Shown here: positions 45,259-54,033 of the stretch, one piece after another
How positions within the stretch are numbered: the stretch's first letter is position 1
Layout of the letters: every line of letters begins with the position of its first letter
NCBI GenBank assembly: GCA_019635775.1
Contig: JAHBYU010000001.1
Coordinates: 744,001 to 808,000 of the forward strand
Length of the DNA stretch: 64,000 nt
Reading direction: 5' to 3'
Origin: Rhizobiaceae bacterium
GTDB taxonomy: Bacteria > Pseudomonadota > Alphaproteobacteria > Rhizobiales > Rhizobiaceae
The notes under the pieces: model-generated
What the model was told of the DNA's origin: nothing
Seen by the model: the letters and a program-made list of their open reading frames with translations, nothing else
The model's database searches: none
Program-made: the position numbers and the translations under genes

Positions 45259-45999
45259 TCAGGCTGCACGTATGGCTCCCGTAATCAATCCGGTGATTTC
45301 TTCCGGCGATGTCGAAGCGGTGGACTTGTCCGCCACCTTCGTGCCACGCCGCATGACGACTATGCGGTCGCACACGGCGAAGACGTCCGGCATGCGGTGG
45401 CTGATAAGCATGACCGATACGCCTTGCGCCTTCAGGCGGCGTATCAGTTCCAGAACCTCAGTCACCTGCCGCACCGAGATTGCGGCCGTTGGCTCATCCA
45501 TCATCACCAGCTTGGCGTTCGACAGACGAGTGCGCGCGATAGCCACGGCCTGACGCTGTCCGCCCGACATCTTGCGCACAAGATCGCGCGGGCGCGTCTC
45601 TGATTTCAGTTCTGCAAACAGTTCGGCGGACCGCTCGATCATCGCCTGCTTGTCGAGCACACGAAAAGGCCAGAAACCCTTCTTGATCTCGCGTCCGAGA
45701 AAAACGTTCTGTGCCGCAGTCAGATTGTCGGCCAGCGCCAGGTCCTGATAAACGACCTCAATGCCCTTGCCGCGGGCTTCTATCGGCTTGTTGAACTCGC
45801 ATGTCTCGCCGTCGACGCGCACTTCGCCCTCATCGGGCCGGAAGTTGCCGGCGATCATCTTGACCATGGTGGACTTGCCCGCGCCGTTGTCGCCCATAAG
45901 CCCGACGACCTCGCCCGGTTCCACCGAAAAGCTGATGTCCGTCAGCGCCCGAATGGCTCCAAAACTTTTCGAAACCTTCCGGATTTCCAGAAGTGGCAT
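45259..45999 (-). CDS. Sugar ABC transporter ATPase, single domain (system 1)
   Basis: A 246-residue ATPase. Walker A GDNGAGKST (about 38-46), signature MSGGQRQAVAIAR, Walker B LVMMDEPTAAIS and switch His in ISHRM are intact. Unlike RbsA-type CUT2 ATPases it has one ABC domain, like FrcA of Sinorhizobium, so it should dimerise. GGAGGAG precedes the ATG at 45999; the frame upstream to 46050 is not conserved. Followed by the permease and binding protein. Confidence 0.92.
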   Translation of the reverse strand: MPLLEIRKVSKSFGAIRALTDISFSVEPGEVVGLMGDNGAGKSTMVKMIAGNFRPDEGEVRVDGETCEFNKPIEARGKGIEVVYQDLALADNLTAAQNVFLGREIKKGFWPFRVLDKQAMIERSAELFAELKSETRPRDLVRKMSGGQRQAVAIARTRLSNAKLVMMDEPTAAISVRQVTEVLELIRRLKAQGVSVMLISHRMPDVFAVCDRIVVMRRGTKVADKSTASTSPEEITGLITGAIRAA

Positions 46000-46080
46000 T
46001 CGGCTCCTCCCCATGTCCGCCGTTGGCCCTCCGGCGAGGCGCGACATCATTCTTTGCTGCTATGCTGTTCTGCTTCCCAT

Positions 46081-47253
46081 TCACGCCGCGCCTTCCAGCC
46101 CGGCAGACTTCGCAGTGGATTCGACTGTCTGCCAGCTTCTCGACCTCGCCGACTTGAGGACAGCATCGACCACCGCGTCGGCGGCAAGGCCGTCCCTGAA
46201 GTCGGGTACTGTTTTCGTGCCGCTGCGAATTTCGGCGAGAAAATCCGCCATCTGATGGATGAAGGTGTGTTCGTAGCCGATCTGGAGGCCGGGAACCCAC
46301 CATGCCTTCATGTATGGATGATCCCCGTCGGTGACGTGTATGGAGCGCCATCCGCGCATTGCGCTGTCGCCGTCATAGCTGAAATACTGCAGCCGATGCA
46401 GGTCGTGCAGGTCCCATGCAATGGATCCCTTCTCTCCGTTGATCTCAAGTGTGAAAAGAGCCTTGTGACCGCGTGCAAAGCGCGTTGCCTCGAATGTCGC
46501 AAGGGAGCCATTGTCGAACCGCGCCATGAAAAGGCTGGCGTCGTCGAGCGTGATCGGCTCGCGCTTTCCGCTTAACGCGTGGAGGCGCTCGGGTACGAAC
46601 ACCTCCGTCGTGCCGCAGACTTCGGACATAGGACCAACCAACCAGAGTGCGGCATCAATGCAATGGGCCAGCAGGTCCCCGGTAACGCCGCTTCCCGCGA
46701 CGGCAGAGTCCAGTCGCCAGGTTCCTGCCCCGCCCTGCGGGAGGTCGGGCGAGATCGTCCAGTCTTGAAGGAACTTGAATCGGCTGTGGAAGATGCGCCC
46801 CAGGCGGCCCTCATCGATCATCTGTCTGGCAAGTGTCAGGGCAGGGACACGACGATAGTTATACCAGACCATGTTCGCGACACCCGCCGTCTCGACGGCT
46901 TCGACCATGCGACGGGATTCCTCCAGGGTTCGTCCCAGAGGCTTTTCGCTCGCCACCATCTTGCCGTTTTGCGCTGCGGCAACAGCTATCTCGGCATGGG
47001 TATCGTTGGGGCTGGCGATGTCGATCAGGTCGATGTCGTCGCGTGAGACAAGGTCGCGCCAGTCCGTCTCATGGGATGCGAAGCCCCATTGCTTCGCGAA
47101 GTCACGTGCCTTGGCGCCATCTCGCGAGCAAACCGCTACGAGCTCAACGCCTACATTATCAGGAAAGAAACGGCGCGTCTGATGGTAGGCATTGGAATGC
47201 GTCCGGCCCATGAAACCAGTTCCGACGAGCCCAACCCTCAAGCTTCTGTCCAC
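46081..47253 (-). CDS. Gfo/Idh/MocA family sugar dehydrogenase
   Basis: A 390-residue NAD(P)-dependent oxidoreductase. Rossmann motif [18 protein letters not shown] at the N-terminus, then [18 protein letters not shown] (the catalytic EKP lysine region), and the C-terminal substrate domain with [11 protein letters not shown] and [14 protein letters not shown] (catalytic Asp/His region). It likely oxidises the sugar or inositol imported by the flanking transporters. GTG at 47253 is chosen since GGAGGAGG lies seven bases before it. The first gene after the palindromic operator. Confidence 0.88.
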   Translation of the reverse strand: MDRSLRVGLVGTGFMGRTHSNAYHQTRRFFPDNVGVELVAVCSRDGAKARDFAKQWGFASHETDWRDLVSRDDIDLIDIASPNDTHAEIAVAAAQNGKMVASEKPLGRTLEESRRMVEAVETAGVANMVWYNYRRVPALTLARQMIDEGRLGRIFHSRFKFLQDWTISPDLPQGGAGTWRLDSAVAGSGVTGDLLAHCIDAALWLVGPMSEVCGTTEVFVPERLHALSGKREPITLDDASLFMARFDNGSLATFEATRFARGHKALFTLEINGEKGSIAWDLHDLHRLQYFSYDGDSAMRGWRSIHVTDGDHPYMKAWWVPGLQIGYEHTFIHQMADFLAEIRSGTKTVPDFRDGLAADAVVDAVLKSARSRSWQTVESTAKSAGLEGAA

Positions 47254-47322
47254 CGGTAGTCCTCCTCCGAAAAGATGCAAGGTTGGCAATCTTTACGGTC
47301 AAGCGGAGGGAGTCAACGGAAA

Positions 47323-47342
47323 TTGGTATATTAGTGTACCAA
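47323..47342. promoter_or_regulatory. Putative GntR operator
   Basis: TTGGTATATTAGTGTACCAA: perfect 6-base arms TTGGTA (47323-47328) and TACCAA (47337-47342), in the promoter region of the dehydrogenase-transporter genes. GntR/FCD regulators bind such short TnGTnnnACnA-like palindromes. Likely site of the regulator encoded at 42184-42858. Confidence 0.6.
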
Positions 47343-47377
47343 ATCCATTTCACACAGCGGGTGTTGGTTTTTCTCGG

Positions 47378-47521
47378 TCAGCCGTGATGGCTGCGCGAGC
47401 ATGATGATCCCACCATAGCGCAGTTTTCGGGATGATAGGGCGCTTTGGTAGAGACGGTCTGACAGCCTATCGTTGCGGACGCCGCCATGCCGAGGATGAC
47501 AAGTGTCAATGTCTTGCGCAT
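47378..47521 (-). CDS. 47-residue lipoprotein inside the sugar locus
   Basis: An ORF with ATG at 47521 and TGA at 47380-47378. It begins MRKTLTLVILGMAASATIGC, a clear lipoprotein signal peptide with lipobox TIGC (Cys 20), and continues QTVSTKAPYHPENCAMVGSSCSRSHHG, with two further cysteines. GGACGAAAG precedes the start. It lies 103 bp after a permease stop and just before the GntR-type operator. Too short for a confident family; support is the signal peptide and lipobox. Confidence 0.5.
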   Translation of the reverse strand: MRKTLTLVILGMAASATIGCQTVSTKAPYHPENCAMVGSSCSRSHHG

Positions 47522-47624
47522 CTTTCGTCCAATCGATTTCTAAAAGATGGCCGCTCTGTGGGCCTCTCAGGCATAATAGGCAGCGTATGATCCAGAGTCG
47601 ACAGTCCGAGCGGGCCAATCGCCG

Positions 47625-48572
47625 TCAGCGCAGCGACTTTTCCCCTCCGGCTGCGGTGATCACTCCAACGATGATCAGGCCCGTCAGCAGAAGCCTCACG
47701 CCGGCGCTGACCCCGAACGTGTTGAGCATCGTTAACAGCAGTACCAGGAACAGAGACGCTCCCCAGATGCCGGGTATGTTGGCCTTGCCGCCCGCCACAG
47801 ACGTACCGCCGATGACGACGACGGCAATGGAGGACAGCAGATATTCATTGCCGATATCGACATTGGCTCCGCGGAAGTATCCAGCCAGCAGCGCGCCGTT
47901 CAGGCCGCCGAGCATGCCGCACAGCGTATAGGTGAAAAAGCGTATCCAGCCAACATTGACGCCTGCAAGCCAAGCAGCACGCAGGTTCTGGCCTATGGCG
48001 AGCACCGAGCGACCATATATCATCCGGTTGAGCGCAATGCCTGCGCCGATTGTGAACAGCACCGTCAGCATCGCCATGACCGGGATGCCGAGAAACTGGA
48101 CGTTGGTAAAGTCCGCGAAACCCGGCGGCGGCTTGATCTGCAGACCGCGTCCAAAAGCGATATCGATTGAGTGGATGATGAAGCTTGCCGACAGCGTCGC
48201 GATGATCGGCGGGATCCGAAGTGCCCAGATCAGCATGTAGTTTGCCGCTCCGACCGCCGCGCCGGAGGCTAGGGCGGCCAGGATGCCAAGGGCGATGCGT
48301 GAGTCCTGTCCGTTCATGACAGTCATCGCCACGGCACTAGCCAGCCCGATATTGGCGGGCAGCGACAGGTCGACGTTGCCCGGCCCAAGCGTGATGACGA
48401 ACATCTGGCCCACGCCCACGATGACCATGAAGACGGCGAGCGAAAGTGCCGCCGTGAGCATGCCACCGCCGCCCACACCTCCGGTAAAGGTTATGGTGGC
48501 CAGCCAGACAACGAACGCGCCGACAAACGACCAGATCCAGGGTGTGGAGAAAACGGCTCGAATCTGGGTCAT
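47625..48572 (-). CDS. Sugar ABC transporter permease B (system 2)
   Basis: A 315-residue BPD_transp_2 permease: MTQIRAVFSTPWIWSFVGAFVVWLA opening, GPGNVDLSLPANIGLASAVAM, YMLIWALRIPPIIATLSASFIIHSI and ANVDIGNEYLLSSIAVVVIGGTSVAGG. Second of two consecutive permease genes, one base after the first stop (TGAGATG). The two probably form a heterodimer with ATPase 2. Confidence 0.9.
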   Translation of the reverse strand: MTQIRAVFSTPWIWSFVGAFVVWLATITFTGGVGGGGMLTAALSLAVFMVIVGVGQMFVITLGPGNVDLSLPANIGLASAVAMTVMNGQDSRIALGILAALASGAAVGAANYMLIWALRIPPIIATLSASFIIHSIDIAFGRGLQIKPPPGFADFTNVQFLGIPVMAMLTVLFTIGAGIALNRMIYGRSVLAIGQNLRAAWLAGVNVGWIRFFTYTLCGMLGGLNGALLAGYFRGANVDIGNEYLLSSIAVVVIGGTSVAGGKANIPGIWGASLFLVLLLTMLNTFGVSAGVRLLLTGLIIVGVITAAGGEKSLR

Positions 48573-48573
48573 C

Positions 48574-49548
48574 TCAGCGTTCCCGCCGGCTGATGAGGAC
48601 ACGCGCCGCAAGGACGACGATCAGGATGACGCCATTGGCGGCAACCTGCCAGTCCGGCGGGATTTTCATGAATGTGAGCAGCGGTGACGCGGCCAATGCC
48701 AGCGTGAGCGCACCGAGCACGGCTCCGATGGGCGAGACGCGCCCACCGACGAATTCACCACCACCCAGGATGACACCAGCGATGGCAAGCAGCGTGTAGC
48801 CGTTGCCGATGTTTGCGTCGCCTGCCGTAGTGATGCCGACCAGTGTCATGCCCGAAAGCACCCCGAAAAGTCCGGCAAGTGCAAACAGCGTCATCTTGAC
48901 CCTGAGGATCGACCAGCCCGCGCGCCCGAGCGCGACGGGGTTTCCGCCTGAGCCGCGCAGGATCGCCCCATAGGAGGTACGCATCAGCCCGAAATGCACG
49001 ATGAGGGCGATGACGATCGCCGCCAAGATAGGGAAGGGGATGAAGGGAGGCTTGAAGCCGACTATCGCCGACAACCAGTCGGGAGCTTTTCCGCCGGGGG
49101 TCGGCAAGGTCAGGATGGCAAGCCCTTGCCAGACGAAGCTCATACCCAGCGTCACGACGATGGAAGGCAGGTTGCGCAGGTGGATCAGCGCTCCGAGAAG
49201 CGCGTAGACGCCGATCGAACCCAATAGGATCAGCGCGCCGACGAGCGGCGCGTCACGAAGCCACGTCGCGGTGACGCATCCAACAAAACCCACGAAAGTG
49301 CCAATCGAAAGGTCGAGTTCGTTGCTGGCTATCACGAACATCTGGGCAATTGTCGCCAGAGCGATGGGGATGGCGAGATTCAGCATGAGGCTGAATCCGA
49401 AATAGCTGATCGCCCGAGGATTTAGCCAGGCGATCGCGATTACGACCAAGGCGAAGGAAAGCGCTGGCAGCATGGCGCGCAGCATGCGTGCCCGGGCTGC
49501 CGAATTTGCTGCGCGCGATGAGGATGGTTCCACGACGGCGTCGGTCAT
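48574..49548 (-). CDS. Sugar ABC transporter permease A (system 2)
   Basis: A 324-residue permease of the same family: [13 protein letters not shown] start, about ten helices, [20 protein letters not shown]-type segment ([16 protein letters not shown]), [17 protein letters not shown] and [34 protein letters not shown] overlaps the ATPase 2 stop (ATGA). Upstream frame to 49998 runs antiparallel-like through the ATPase gene and is not real. Confidence 0.9.
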   Translation of the reverse strand: MTDAVVEPSSSRAANSAARARMLRAMLPALSFALVVIAIAWLNPRAISYFGFSLMLNLAIPIALATIAQMFVIASNELDLSIGTFVGFVGCVTATWLRDAPLVGALILLGSIGVYALLGALIHLRNLPSIVVTLGMSFVWQGLAILTLPTPGGKAPDWLSAIVGFKPPFIPFPILAAIVIALIVHFGLMRTSYGAILRGSGGNPVALGRAGWSILRVKMTLFALAGLFGVLSGMTLVGITTAGDANIGNGYTLLAIAGVILGGGEFVGGRVSPIGAVLGALTLALAASPLLTFMKIPPDWQVAANGVILIVVLAARVLISRRER

Positions 49549-51011
49549 GACGCCTCGCTGAAAGAGGACTGAATCACCTTTTCTTCCGTCACTTCGCCTC
49601 TGTTCAGGCTGGCGACGATCACGCCGCTGCGAAACACGTAGACGCGGTCGCAATGTTCGAGTTCGTCGGTTTCTGTCGTGTACCAGAGGAAGGTGCGCCC
49701 GGCCTTGGCCTCGTCCCGGATCAGGTCGTAGACCTCCAGCTTGGTGCCGATGTCGACGCCGCGCATCGGATCGTCCATCAGAATGATCCTCGCGTCGGAC
49801 CCCAGAGCGCGCGCGAAGAGAGCCTTTTGCTGGTTTCCGCCCGATAAGGACAGGATGTTGTTGTTCATGTCGGGCGTACGGATGCCAATCTTTTTTTTCC
49901 ACGCCTCGGCCATTTCGTTCTCCTTGCGGGGCGAAATGAGTAGACCGTTGCGCAGACGCGTAAGCGAGCGGATGCCGATGTTCTTGCCAATGGACCATTG
50001 CGCAAAAATGCCATCGGTCTGGCGGTCGCCGGCTACCAGCGCGACGGGTGCGGTTACTTCCACGTTGCGTCCCGCGGCGCGGGCATCGAAAATCGACAAA
50101 AGCAGTTCCGTTTGACCGTGACCGGCCAGCCCGGCCAGCCCTATGATTTCGCCCTCGTGCGCCACGAGCTCGGTGCTATCCGTCTGCCGGCCAGATCTTG
50201 CGCGAACGCGCTGCGGTCCCGCCTGTTTCGCGATTGTTTCAGCCCGTGTGGCGGGCTTCTCAGCGTGGTTACCGCCTCCCATGGTGGTTACGAGACGCGT
50301 TCGGTCGAACGAGGATGCGTTGTCGATTGCCACGACCTTGCCGTCGCGCATGACCACGATGCGGTCGGCATTGTCGAGGATTTCTCCGAGGAGATGGGAG
50401 ATCAGGATGCAGCTTTTGCCAGTCTCGACAAAGCGTCTGACGAAGGCGAGCAGTTGACCTGCCGTGTGTGCGTCGAGCGAGGATGTCGGCTCGTCCAGGA
50501 TGACGAGGTCGAGCGGAGCCTCGGTAACCGTGAATGCACGGGCGACCTCGACCATCTGGCGCTTACCGATGGAAAGGTCGCTTACGACGTCGGACGGGTC
50601 TATTCCGTGGCCGGGGAAGATCTCGTCCAGCTTGGCCGAAATCAGCGCCGCGGAGCGTCTGCGCCAGCCGAAACCCTTTAGCGATGCGTGGTTAACGCGC
50701 GTGTTCTCGGCAACGCTGAGGTTTGGACAGAGCGACAATTCCTGGAAGACGCAGCGTATGCCCAGGCGCTGGGCGCGGATGACCGAATAGTTTTCCTCGA
50801 CGGTTCCGCGAATTGCGATTCGACCCCGGCTCGGGGCTAGGGTGCCGGCCAAGGTGTTCATCAGGGTCGACTTACCCGCGCCGTTGTGACCGACGAGTCC
50901 GATGCATTCGCCGGTATCGACCTGGAAGTCGACGCCATCGAGCGCACGGACGGCGCCGAAATGCTTTTCGACGCCGTCCAGCCTGACAATATTGGAACGG
51001 GGGACGGACAT
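49545..51011 (-). CDS. Sugar ABC transporter ATPase, two domains (system 2, RbsA-like)
   Basis: A 488-residue double ATPase. Domain 1: Walker [10 protein letters not shown] (about 41-49), signature [14 protein letters not shown], Walker [13 protein letters not shown]. Domain 2: degenerate Walker [12 protein letters not shown], signature [15 protein letters not shown], Walker [13 protein letters not shown]. This is the RbsA/MglA/XylG layout, with only one competent site expected. ATG at 51011 ([19 protein letters not shown]) selected; the frame extends 390 bp upstream through the binding protein gene without homology. Confidence 0.92.
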   Translation of the reverse strand: MSVPRSNIVRLDGVEKHFGAVRALDGVDFQVDTGECIGLVGHNGAGKSTLMNTLAGTLAPSRGRIAIRGTVEENYSVIRAQRLGIRCVFQELSLCPNLSVAENTRVNHASLKGFGWRRRSAALISAKLDEIFPGHGIDPSDVVSDLSIGKRQMVEVARAFTVTEAPLDLVILDEPTSSLDAHTAGQLLAFVRRFVETGKSCILISHLLGEILDNADRIVVMRDGKVVAIDNASSFDRTRLVTTMGGGNHAEKPATRAETIAKQAGPQRVRARSGRQTDSTELVAHEGEIIGLAGLAGHGQTELLLSIFDARAAGRNVEVTAPVALVAGDRQTDGIFAQWSIGKNIGIRSLTRLRNGLLISPRKENEMAEAWKKKIGIRTPDMNNNILSLSGGNQQKALFARALGSDARIILMDDPMRGVDIGTKLEVYDLIRDEAKAGRTFLWYTTETDELEHCDRVYVFRSGVIVASLNRGEVTEEKVIQSSFSEAS

Positions 51012-51048
51012 CAGCGTCCGCACCCCGAAAATGCCATGCCCTTCACGA

Positions 51049-52065
51049 TCATTTCTTGATGTTGGCTTCGATGGCCTTGATCGCGTCTTCCTGGGTGTAT
51101 TCCGCGCTTGCAACGGAACCGACCTCGATGTTTGGCAGCGCCGCCTCGAAATCGTCCTGCGTGAAGGCAAGGTACGGAACCAGCAGGTCATGCGGCACGT
51201 CGGTGCGTCCGTCGAGCACCTGTTGTGCGACCCAGAAGGCCAGCGACGACACGCCCGGGGCGATGGAAGCGGACCAGGTCTTGTAGCCGTCCTTTTCCTT
51301 CTGCTCCTTCCACCAGGCGAGTTCGTCCTGGCGGTTGCCCATGATGATGGTCGGGCGCGGCTTGCCTGCGGCCGCGAAGGCCTGCGCGGTACCGTAGCCA
51401 TCGCCGCCCTGCGTCACCACGGCCACGATGTCGGGAAGCGAAGGGAGCACCGTCGCAACCGCTTTCTGCGCGGTCGTCTGGTCCCAGTTACCTGTCACCG
51501 AATTGACGATCTTGAATTGCGGGTTTTCTTCAACGCCAGCGAGGATGCCCTTGTGGATTTCCTCATCGATCGATGTGCCGGCGAGACCCCGGATTTCCAG
51601 CAGGTTTCCGCCTTCCGGATGCAGCTTTTTCAGTTCTTCGATTTGCTGCTTTCCCATCGCGAAGAAGTCGACCACCACGCGATAGGCGCACGGCTCGGTT
51701 ACGATGCCGTCGAAGGAAACGACAACGATGCCCGCATCGCAGGCCTGCTTGACCGCGCCGTTCAGCGCGTCCGGCGAGGAAGCATTGATGACGATTGCGT
51801 CATAGCCCTGCAGGATCAGGTTCTGGATCTGCGCGGCTTGGGTCGGAACTTCCTGGTCGGCTGTCGTGAAGACGTCGGAAGCAGCAACCACTCCATCGGC
51901 GACGGCCTTCTTGGTCACGGCCTCATAGCTCTTCAGCATAGCCTGGCGCCAGGAGTTGCCCGCGTAGTTGTTCGAAAACGCAATTTTCTTGTCACTCGTG
52001 TCGGCCATCGCGGTGCCCGACGACAGCAATGCCGCGAGTGCACCCAAAACTAGCAGCTTCTTCAT
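51049..52065 (-). CDS. Sugar ABC transporter substrate-binding protein (system 2)
   Basis: A 338-residue periplasmic protein with signal peptide [21 protein letters not shown]. The mature N-terminus [25 protein letters not shown] and [30 protein letters not shown] mark the ribose-type (Peripla_BP_4) fold; [16 protein letters not shown] is the late ligand segment. GGAGGAGTGG precedes ATG at 52065. It heads the transcript binding protein-ATPase-permease-permease. The 278-bp upstream gap contains a strong hairpin. Confidence 0.9.
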   Translation of the reverse strand: MKKLLVLGALAALLSSGTAMADTSDKKIAFSNNYAGNSWRQAMLKSYEAVTKKAVADGVVAASDVFTTADQEVPTQAAQIQNLILQGYDAIVINASSPDALNGAVKQACDAGIVVVSFDGIVTEPCAYRVVVDFFAMGKQQIEELKKLHPEGGNLLEIRGLAGTSIDEEIHKGILAGVEENPQFKIVNSVTGNWDQTTAQKAVATVLPSLPDIVAVVTQGGDGYGTAQAFAAAGKPRPTIIMGNRQDELAWWKEQKEKDGYKTWSASIAPGVSSLAFWVAQQVLDGRTDVPHDLLVPYLAFTQDDFEAALPNIEVGSVASAEYTQEDAIKAIEANIKK

Positions 52066-52092
52066 TCCACTCCTCCATCACCTTACACAATT

Positions 52093-52115
52093 ACGCCGGC
52101 ACCTCCTGCCGGCGT
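52093..52115 (-). promoter_or_regulatory. Hairpin in the leader of the system 2 operon
   Basis: Perfect 9-bp stem ACGCCGGCA (52093-52101) / TGCCGGCGT (52107-52115) with a 5-base loop. Transcribed from the minus strand the loop is GGAGG, 28 bases upstream of the binding protein start. No T-tract follows, so it is more like a leader element than a terminator. Confidence 0.5.
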
Positions 52116-52343
52116 TCGCCTGGACCACGTCCTGCGTCGGCGTTGGCGGCCGACGAGCATTTCCAGGGTCCTGCTTACAGTTGCTCGCCTTTTGCGCAAG
52201 TGCAAGTCCGATAAGTCAGACAAAAACAATTCGTGACGCCTGCTTCTGTCAACGCAACGCGCTACCCTTGGGCCGATGTTGCCAAGATTGGGCAGGGTGA
52301 GCAGGCTGAAGTCGCTTTCCCGCCAATGCTCTCGGAATCGCTG

Positions 52344-53099
52344 TTATGCCGGCCAGGCCCTGAAATCAGGCGGCACGCGCAGATGCAGGTAGGACGGATC
52401 GAAATCGCCCGCTGCCTGAAGACCATCCCAGTCGAGGACGGAAAGCTTCGAATCGCGCCAGTCCACGAGACCCTTTCGGCGTAGCGACTGAAGCGTCCGG
52501 TTGACATGAACGGCAGACATGCCTGTAGCGTCAGCGAGTTCGCTTTGCGTGATCGGCAGATGGCAGACGTGGTTCTCGGCCAGTCCCACGGCGCCCAGGC
52601 GCATCGTCATCTCGCAAAGCAAATGGGCAAGCCTTGCATATGCCTGCCGCCCGCCGAGATTGGCCACCCATTCCCTGAAAACGGCAGCGTCAATCAGTGT
52701 CATTCTCCAAAGTGCGTTGGCCACCTTGGGGCGTTCAGCGCAAACGGCATGCAGCGCTTCATGCTGGACAAAGGCCATACGGCACGGGCTAACCGTGGAC
52801 AGTGTGCTATCCATTTTCGTCAGGTGGATGCTCTGCAGGTCCGGAAGATCTCCCGCGACGTGAAAGGACAATATCTGACGCTGGCCCTTGCCGGTGATCT
52901 TGAACCAGCAGGTCATTCCGCTGATGATGAAGCAGGATCGGGTCGGCCGCTCACCCTCTCGCACGAGATCCTGGTCGGCACGCAGGTCAGCCACTTGCAC
53001 GGGAAGTCGATCCACTGCTGCGATGTCGTCGGCGTCAAGCGCATAGATGCTGTTCAATCTGCGAAGCAGGTATTCTGCGAGAGACGGCTTGGATGACAT
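52344..53099 (-). CDS. Crp/Fnr-family regulator
   Basis: A 251-residue regulator: cyclic-nucleotide-binding-fold domain (about 25-140, REGERPTRSCFIISGMTCWFK and RQILSFHVAGDLPDLQSIHL), then an HTH_Crp_2 domain (about 165-230, LPITQSELADATGMSAVHVNRTLQSLRRKGLV). No Fnr-type cysteine cluster is visible. Rhizobial proteins of this group often act as general stress or redox regulators. Start chosen at 53099 (MSSKPSL). Divergent from the DUF6894 gene, with a perfect palindrome between them. Confidence 0.9.
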   Translation of the reverse strand: MSSKPSLAEYLLRRLNSIYALDADDIAAVDRLPVQVADLRADQDLVREGERPTRSCFIISGMTCWFKITGKGQRQILSFHVAGDLPDLQSIHLTKMDSTLSTVSPCRMAFVQHEALHAVCAERPKVANALWRMTLIDAAVFREWVANLGGRQAYARLAHLLCEMTMRLGAVGLAENHVCHLPITQSELADATGMSAVHVNRTLQSLRRKGLVDWRDSKLSVLDWDGLQAAGDFDPSYLHLRVPPDFRAWPA

Positions 53100-53132
53100 G
53101 GTCGGAGTCTCGGTGAGCAATTTCGGGCGCTT

Positions 53133-53147
53133 ATTGGTTGAACCAAT
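53133..53147. promoter_or_regulatory. Perfect palindrome in a divergent promoter
   Basis: ATTGGTTGAACCAAT: 7-base arms around a central G, between the Crp/Fnr regulator start (53099) and the DUF6894 start (53204). A likely binding site for a dimeric regulator; not a textbook Crp or Fnr site. Confidence 0.5.
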
Positions 53148-53203
53148 ACTCTCCCGATTCGTTGAGTCTGAAACTTAATCCTTCGTGCCTTTCTTGGCGT
53201 CAA

Positions 53204-53449
53204 ATGGCCCATTACTTTTTCGACTGGCGGGACAACGGTTCAATGGACCTCGATGAGGAAGGCGTGAGCCTTCCTGATCTGGCGTCAGCGCAGGCAGAGG
53301 CCTATCGATCCTTGCTTGAACGGGCGCGCGAGATACCTCCAGGAAACGAACGGCGTTCACTGTCAATCGATATCAGGGACGACGCAAGCCATCATCTTCT
53401 GACTGTATCGGTGGTCGTCGAGGTAGTGGTTGCGCCGTCGGTCTCCTGA
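53204..53449 (+). CDS. DUF6894 small protein
   Basis: An 81-residue protein starting AHYFFDWRDNGSMDLDEEGVSLPDLASAQAEA, the DUF6894 pattern (YFFDxxDGxxxxDxEGxxLpdlxxAxxxA), ending with a strand LTVSVVVEVVV. Function unknown; common in rhizobia. ATG 53204 picked since it gives the conserved start, though no good ribosome binding site is seen. Its last 58 bases overlap the end of the convergent 93-residue gene. Confidence 0.75.
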   Translation: MAHYFFDWRDNGSMDLDEEGVSLPDLASAQAEAYRSLLERAREIPPGNERRSLSIDIRDDASHHLLTVSVVVEVVVAPSVS

Positions 53450-53673
53450 AGGTTTCCGGGTAAATGTGGTTTTCGGCCCAGATTCTGTACCTCCAAAGAG
53501 GCTGCCAGCTGTACGTCGTCCACTATTCCGCTTTCATAAAGTGCAATCAGCGACGCGGCGAGAAGCTCGCGTTCGTGTGAATTCGCCAAAATTCCTCTTT
53601 GACCGCAATAATCGTTTAAGACCCTGGTCAGCATCGCCAGCTGTCCAGGGTCGGCAATTCCATTGTGTTTCAT
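53392..53673 (-). CDS. Conserved small protein, unknown function
   Basis: A 93-residue protein with QLAMLTRVLNDYCGQRGILANSHERELLAASLIALYESGIVDDVQLAASL (about 11-60), a helical segment seen in small hypothetical proteins of rhizobia. The C-terminal 15 residues are Thr/Ser-rich and lie antisense to the DUF6894 gene end. GAGG precedes ATG at 53673. No function assigned. Confidence 0.6.
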   Translation of the reverse strand: MKHNGIADPGQLAMLTRVLNDYCGQRGILANSHERELLAASLIALYESGIVDDVQLAASLEVQNLGRKPHLPGNLQETDGATTTSTTTDTVRR

Positions 53674-53846
53674 TCAGATTGACCTCACTCACTTTCTTGA
53701 AGTGGGGCCGGGATCGACAAACGGTCAATAACCTTTGATAGGCCGCCGAAAAAATTGGTCGTTTCGGGCTGCGTAGGGCGTCCGCTTGCTGAGGGGGACA
53801 AACTTTCTTGCGCGTCGCGGGGCAGGGAAGGCTGGTTTGAAAAGTG

Positions 53847-53861
53847 TTGGTACGCCCAAGG
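53847..53861 (+). repeat. Direct repeat of tRNA-Glu 3' end (possible att copy)
   Basis: TTGGTACGCCCAAGG here is identical to 54859-54873, which contains the end of the T arm, the acceptor and CCA of tRNA-Glu. The copies are in the same orientation 1012 bp apart and flank the outer membrane protein gene. Flanking bases do not match. Confidence 0.65.
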
Positions 53862-53977
53862 CGTGCGGTGGTTTCCCGGCTGTGCCGCAGTGTCCCGCGA
53901 TAGTAGTCGAGGCTGGTTTGGCGGACAGTCGCTGGGACAGACACATCTGGTCCCGGTCACCTCAACAGCCGATACAA

Positions 53978-54007
53978 GAAACCCGCAGCCTATCGGTTGC
54001 GGGTTTC
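53978..54007 (-). terminator. Terminator of the outer membrane protein gene
   Basis: Arms GAAACCCGCA and TGCGGGTTTC with a 10-base loop, starting 27 bases after the Omp stop. On the minus strand the second arm ends TTTC and TTG follows, a weak T-tract. Confidence 0.65.
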
Positions 54008-54033
54008 AGAACTACCGAGCTTTAGTTGTGGAG

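Larger units (their letters stand above)
53674..54033. other. Non-coding stretch beside the Omp islet
   Basis: This 360-bp gap has no convincing gene: open frames on both strands lack start context and recognisable sequence. It holds the 15-bp copy of the tRNA-Glu 3' end (53847-53861) and the terminator of the outer membrane protein gene (53978-54007). Confidence 0.6.

Noticed and set aside
47331-47618. A 95-codon frame overlapping the 47-residue lipoprotein
   Set aside because: It has no signal peptide or family features and spans the operator; the shorter frame has a much better protein signature.
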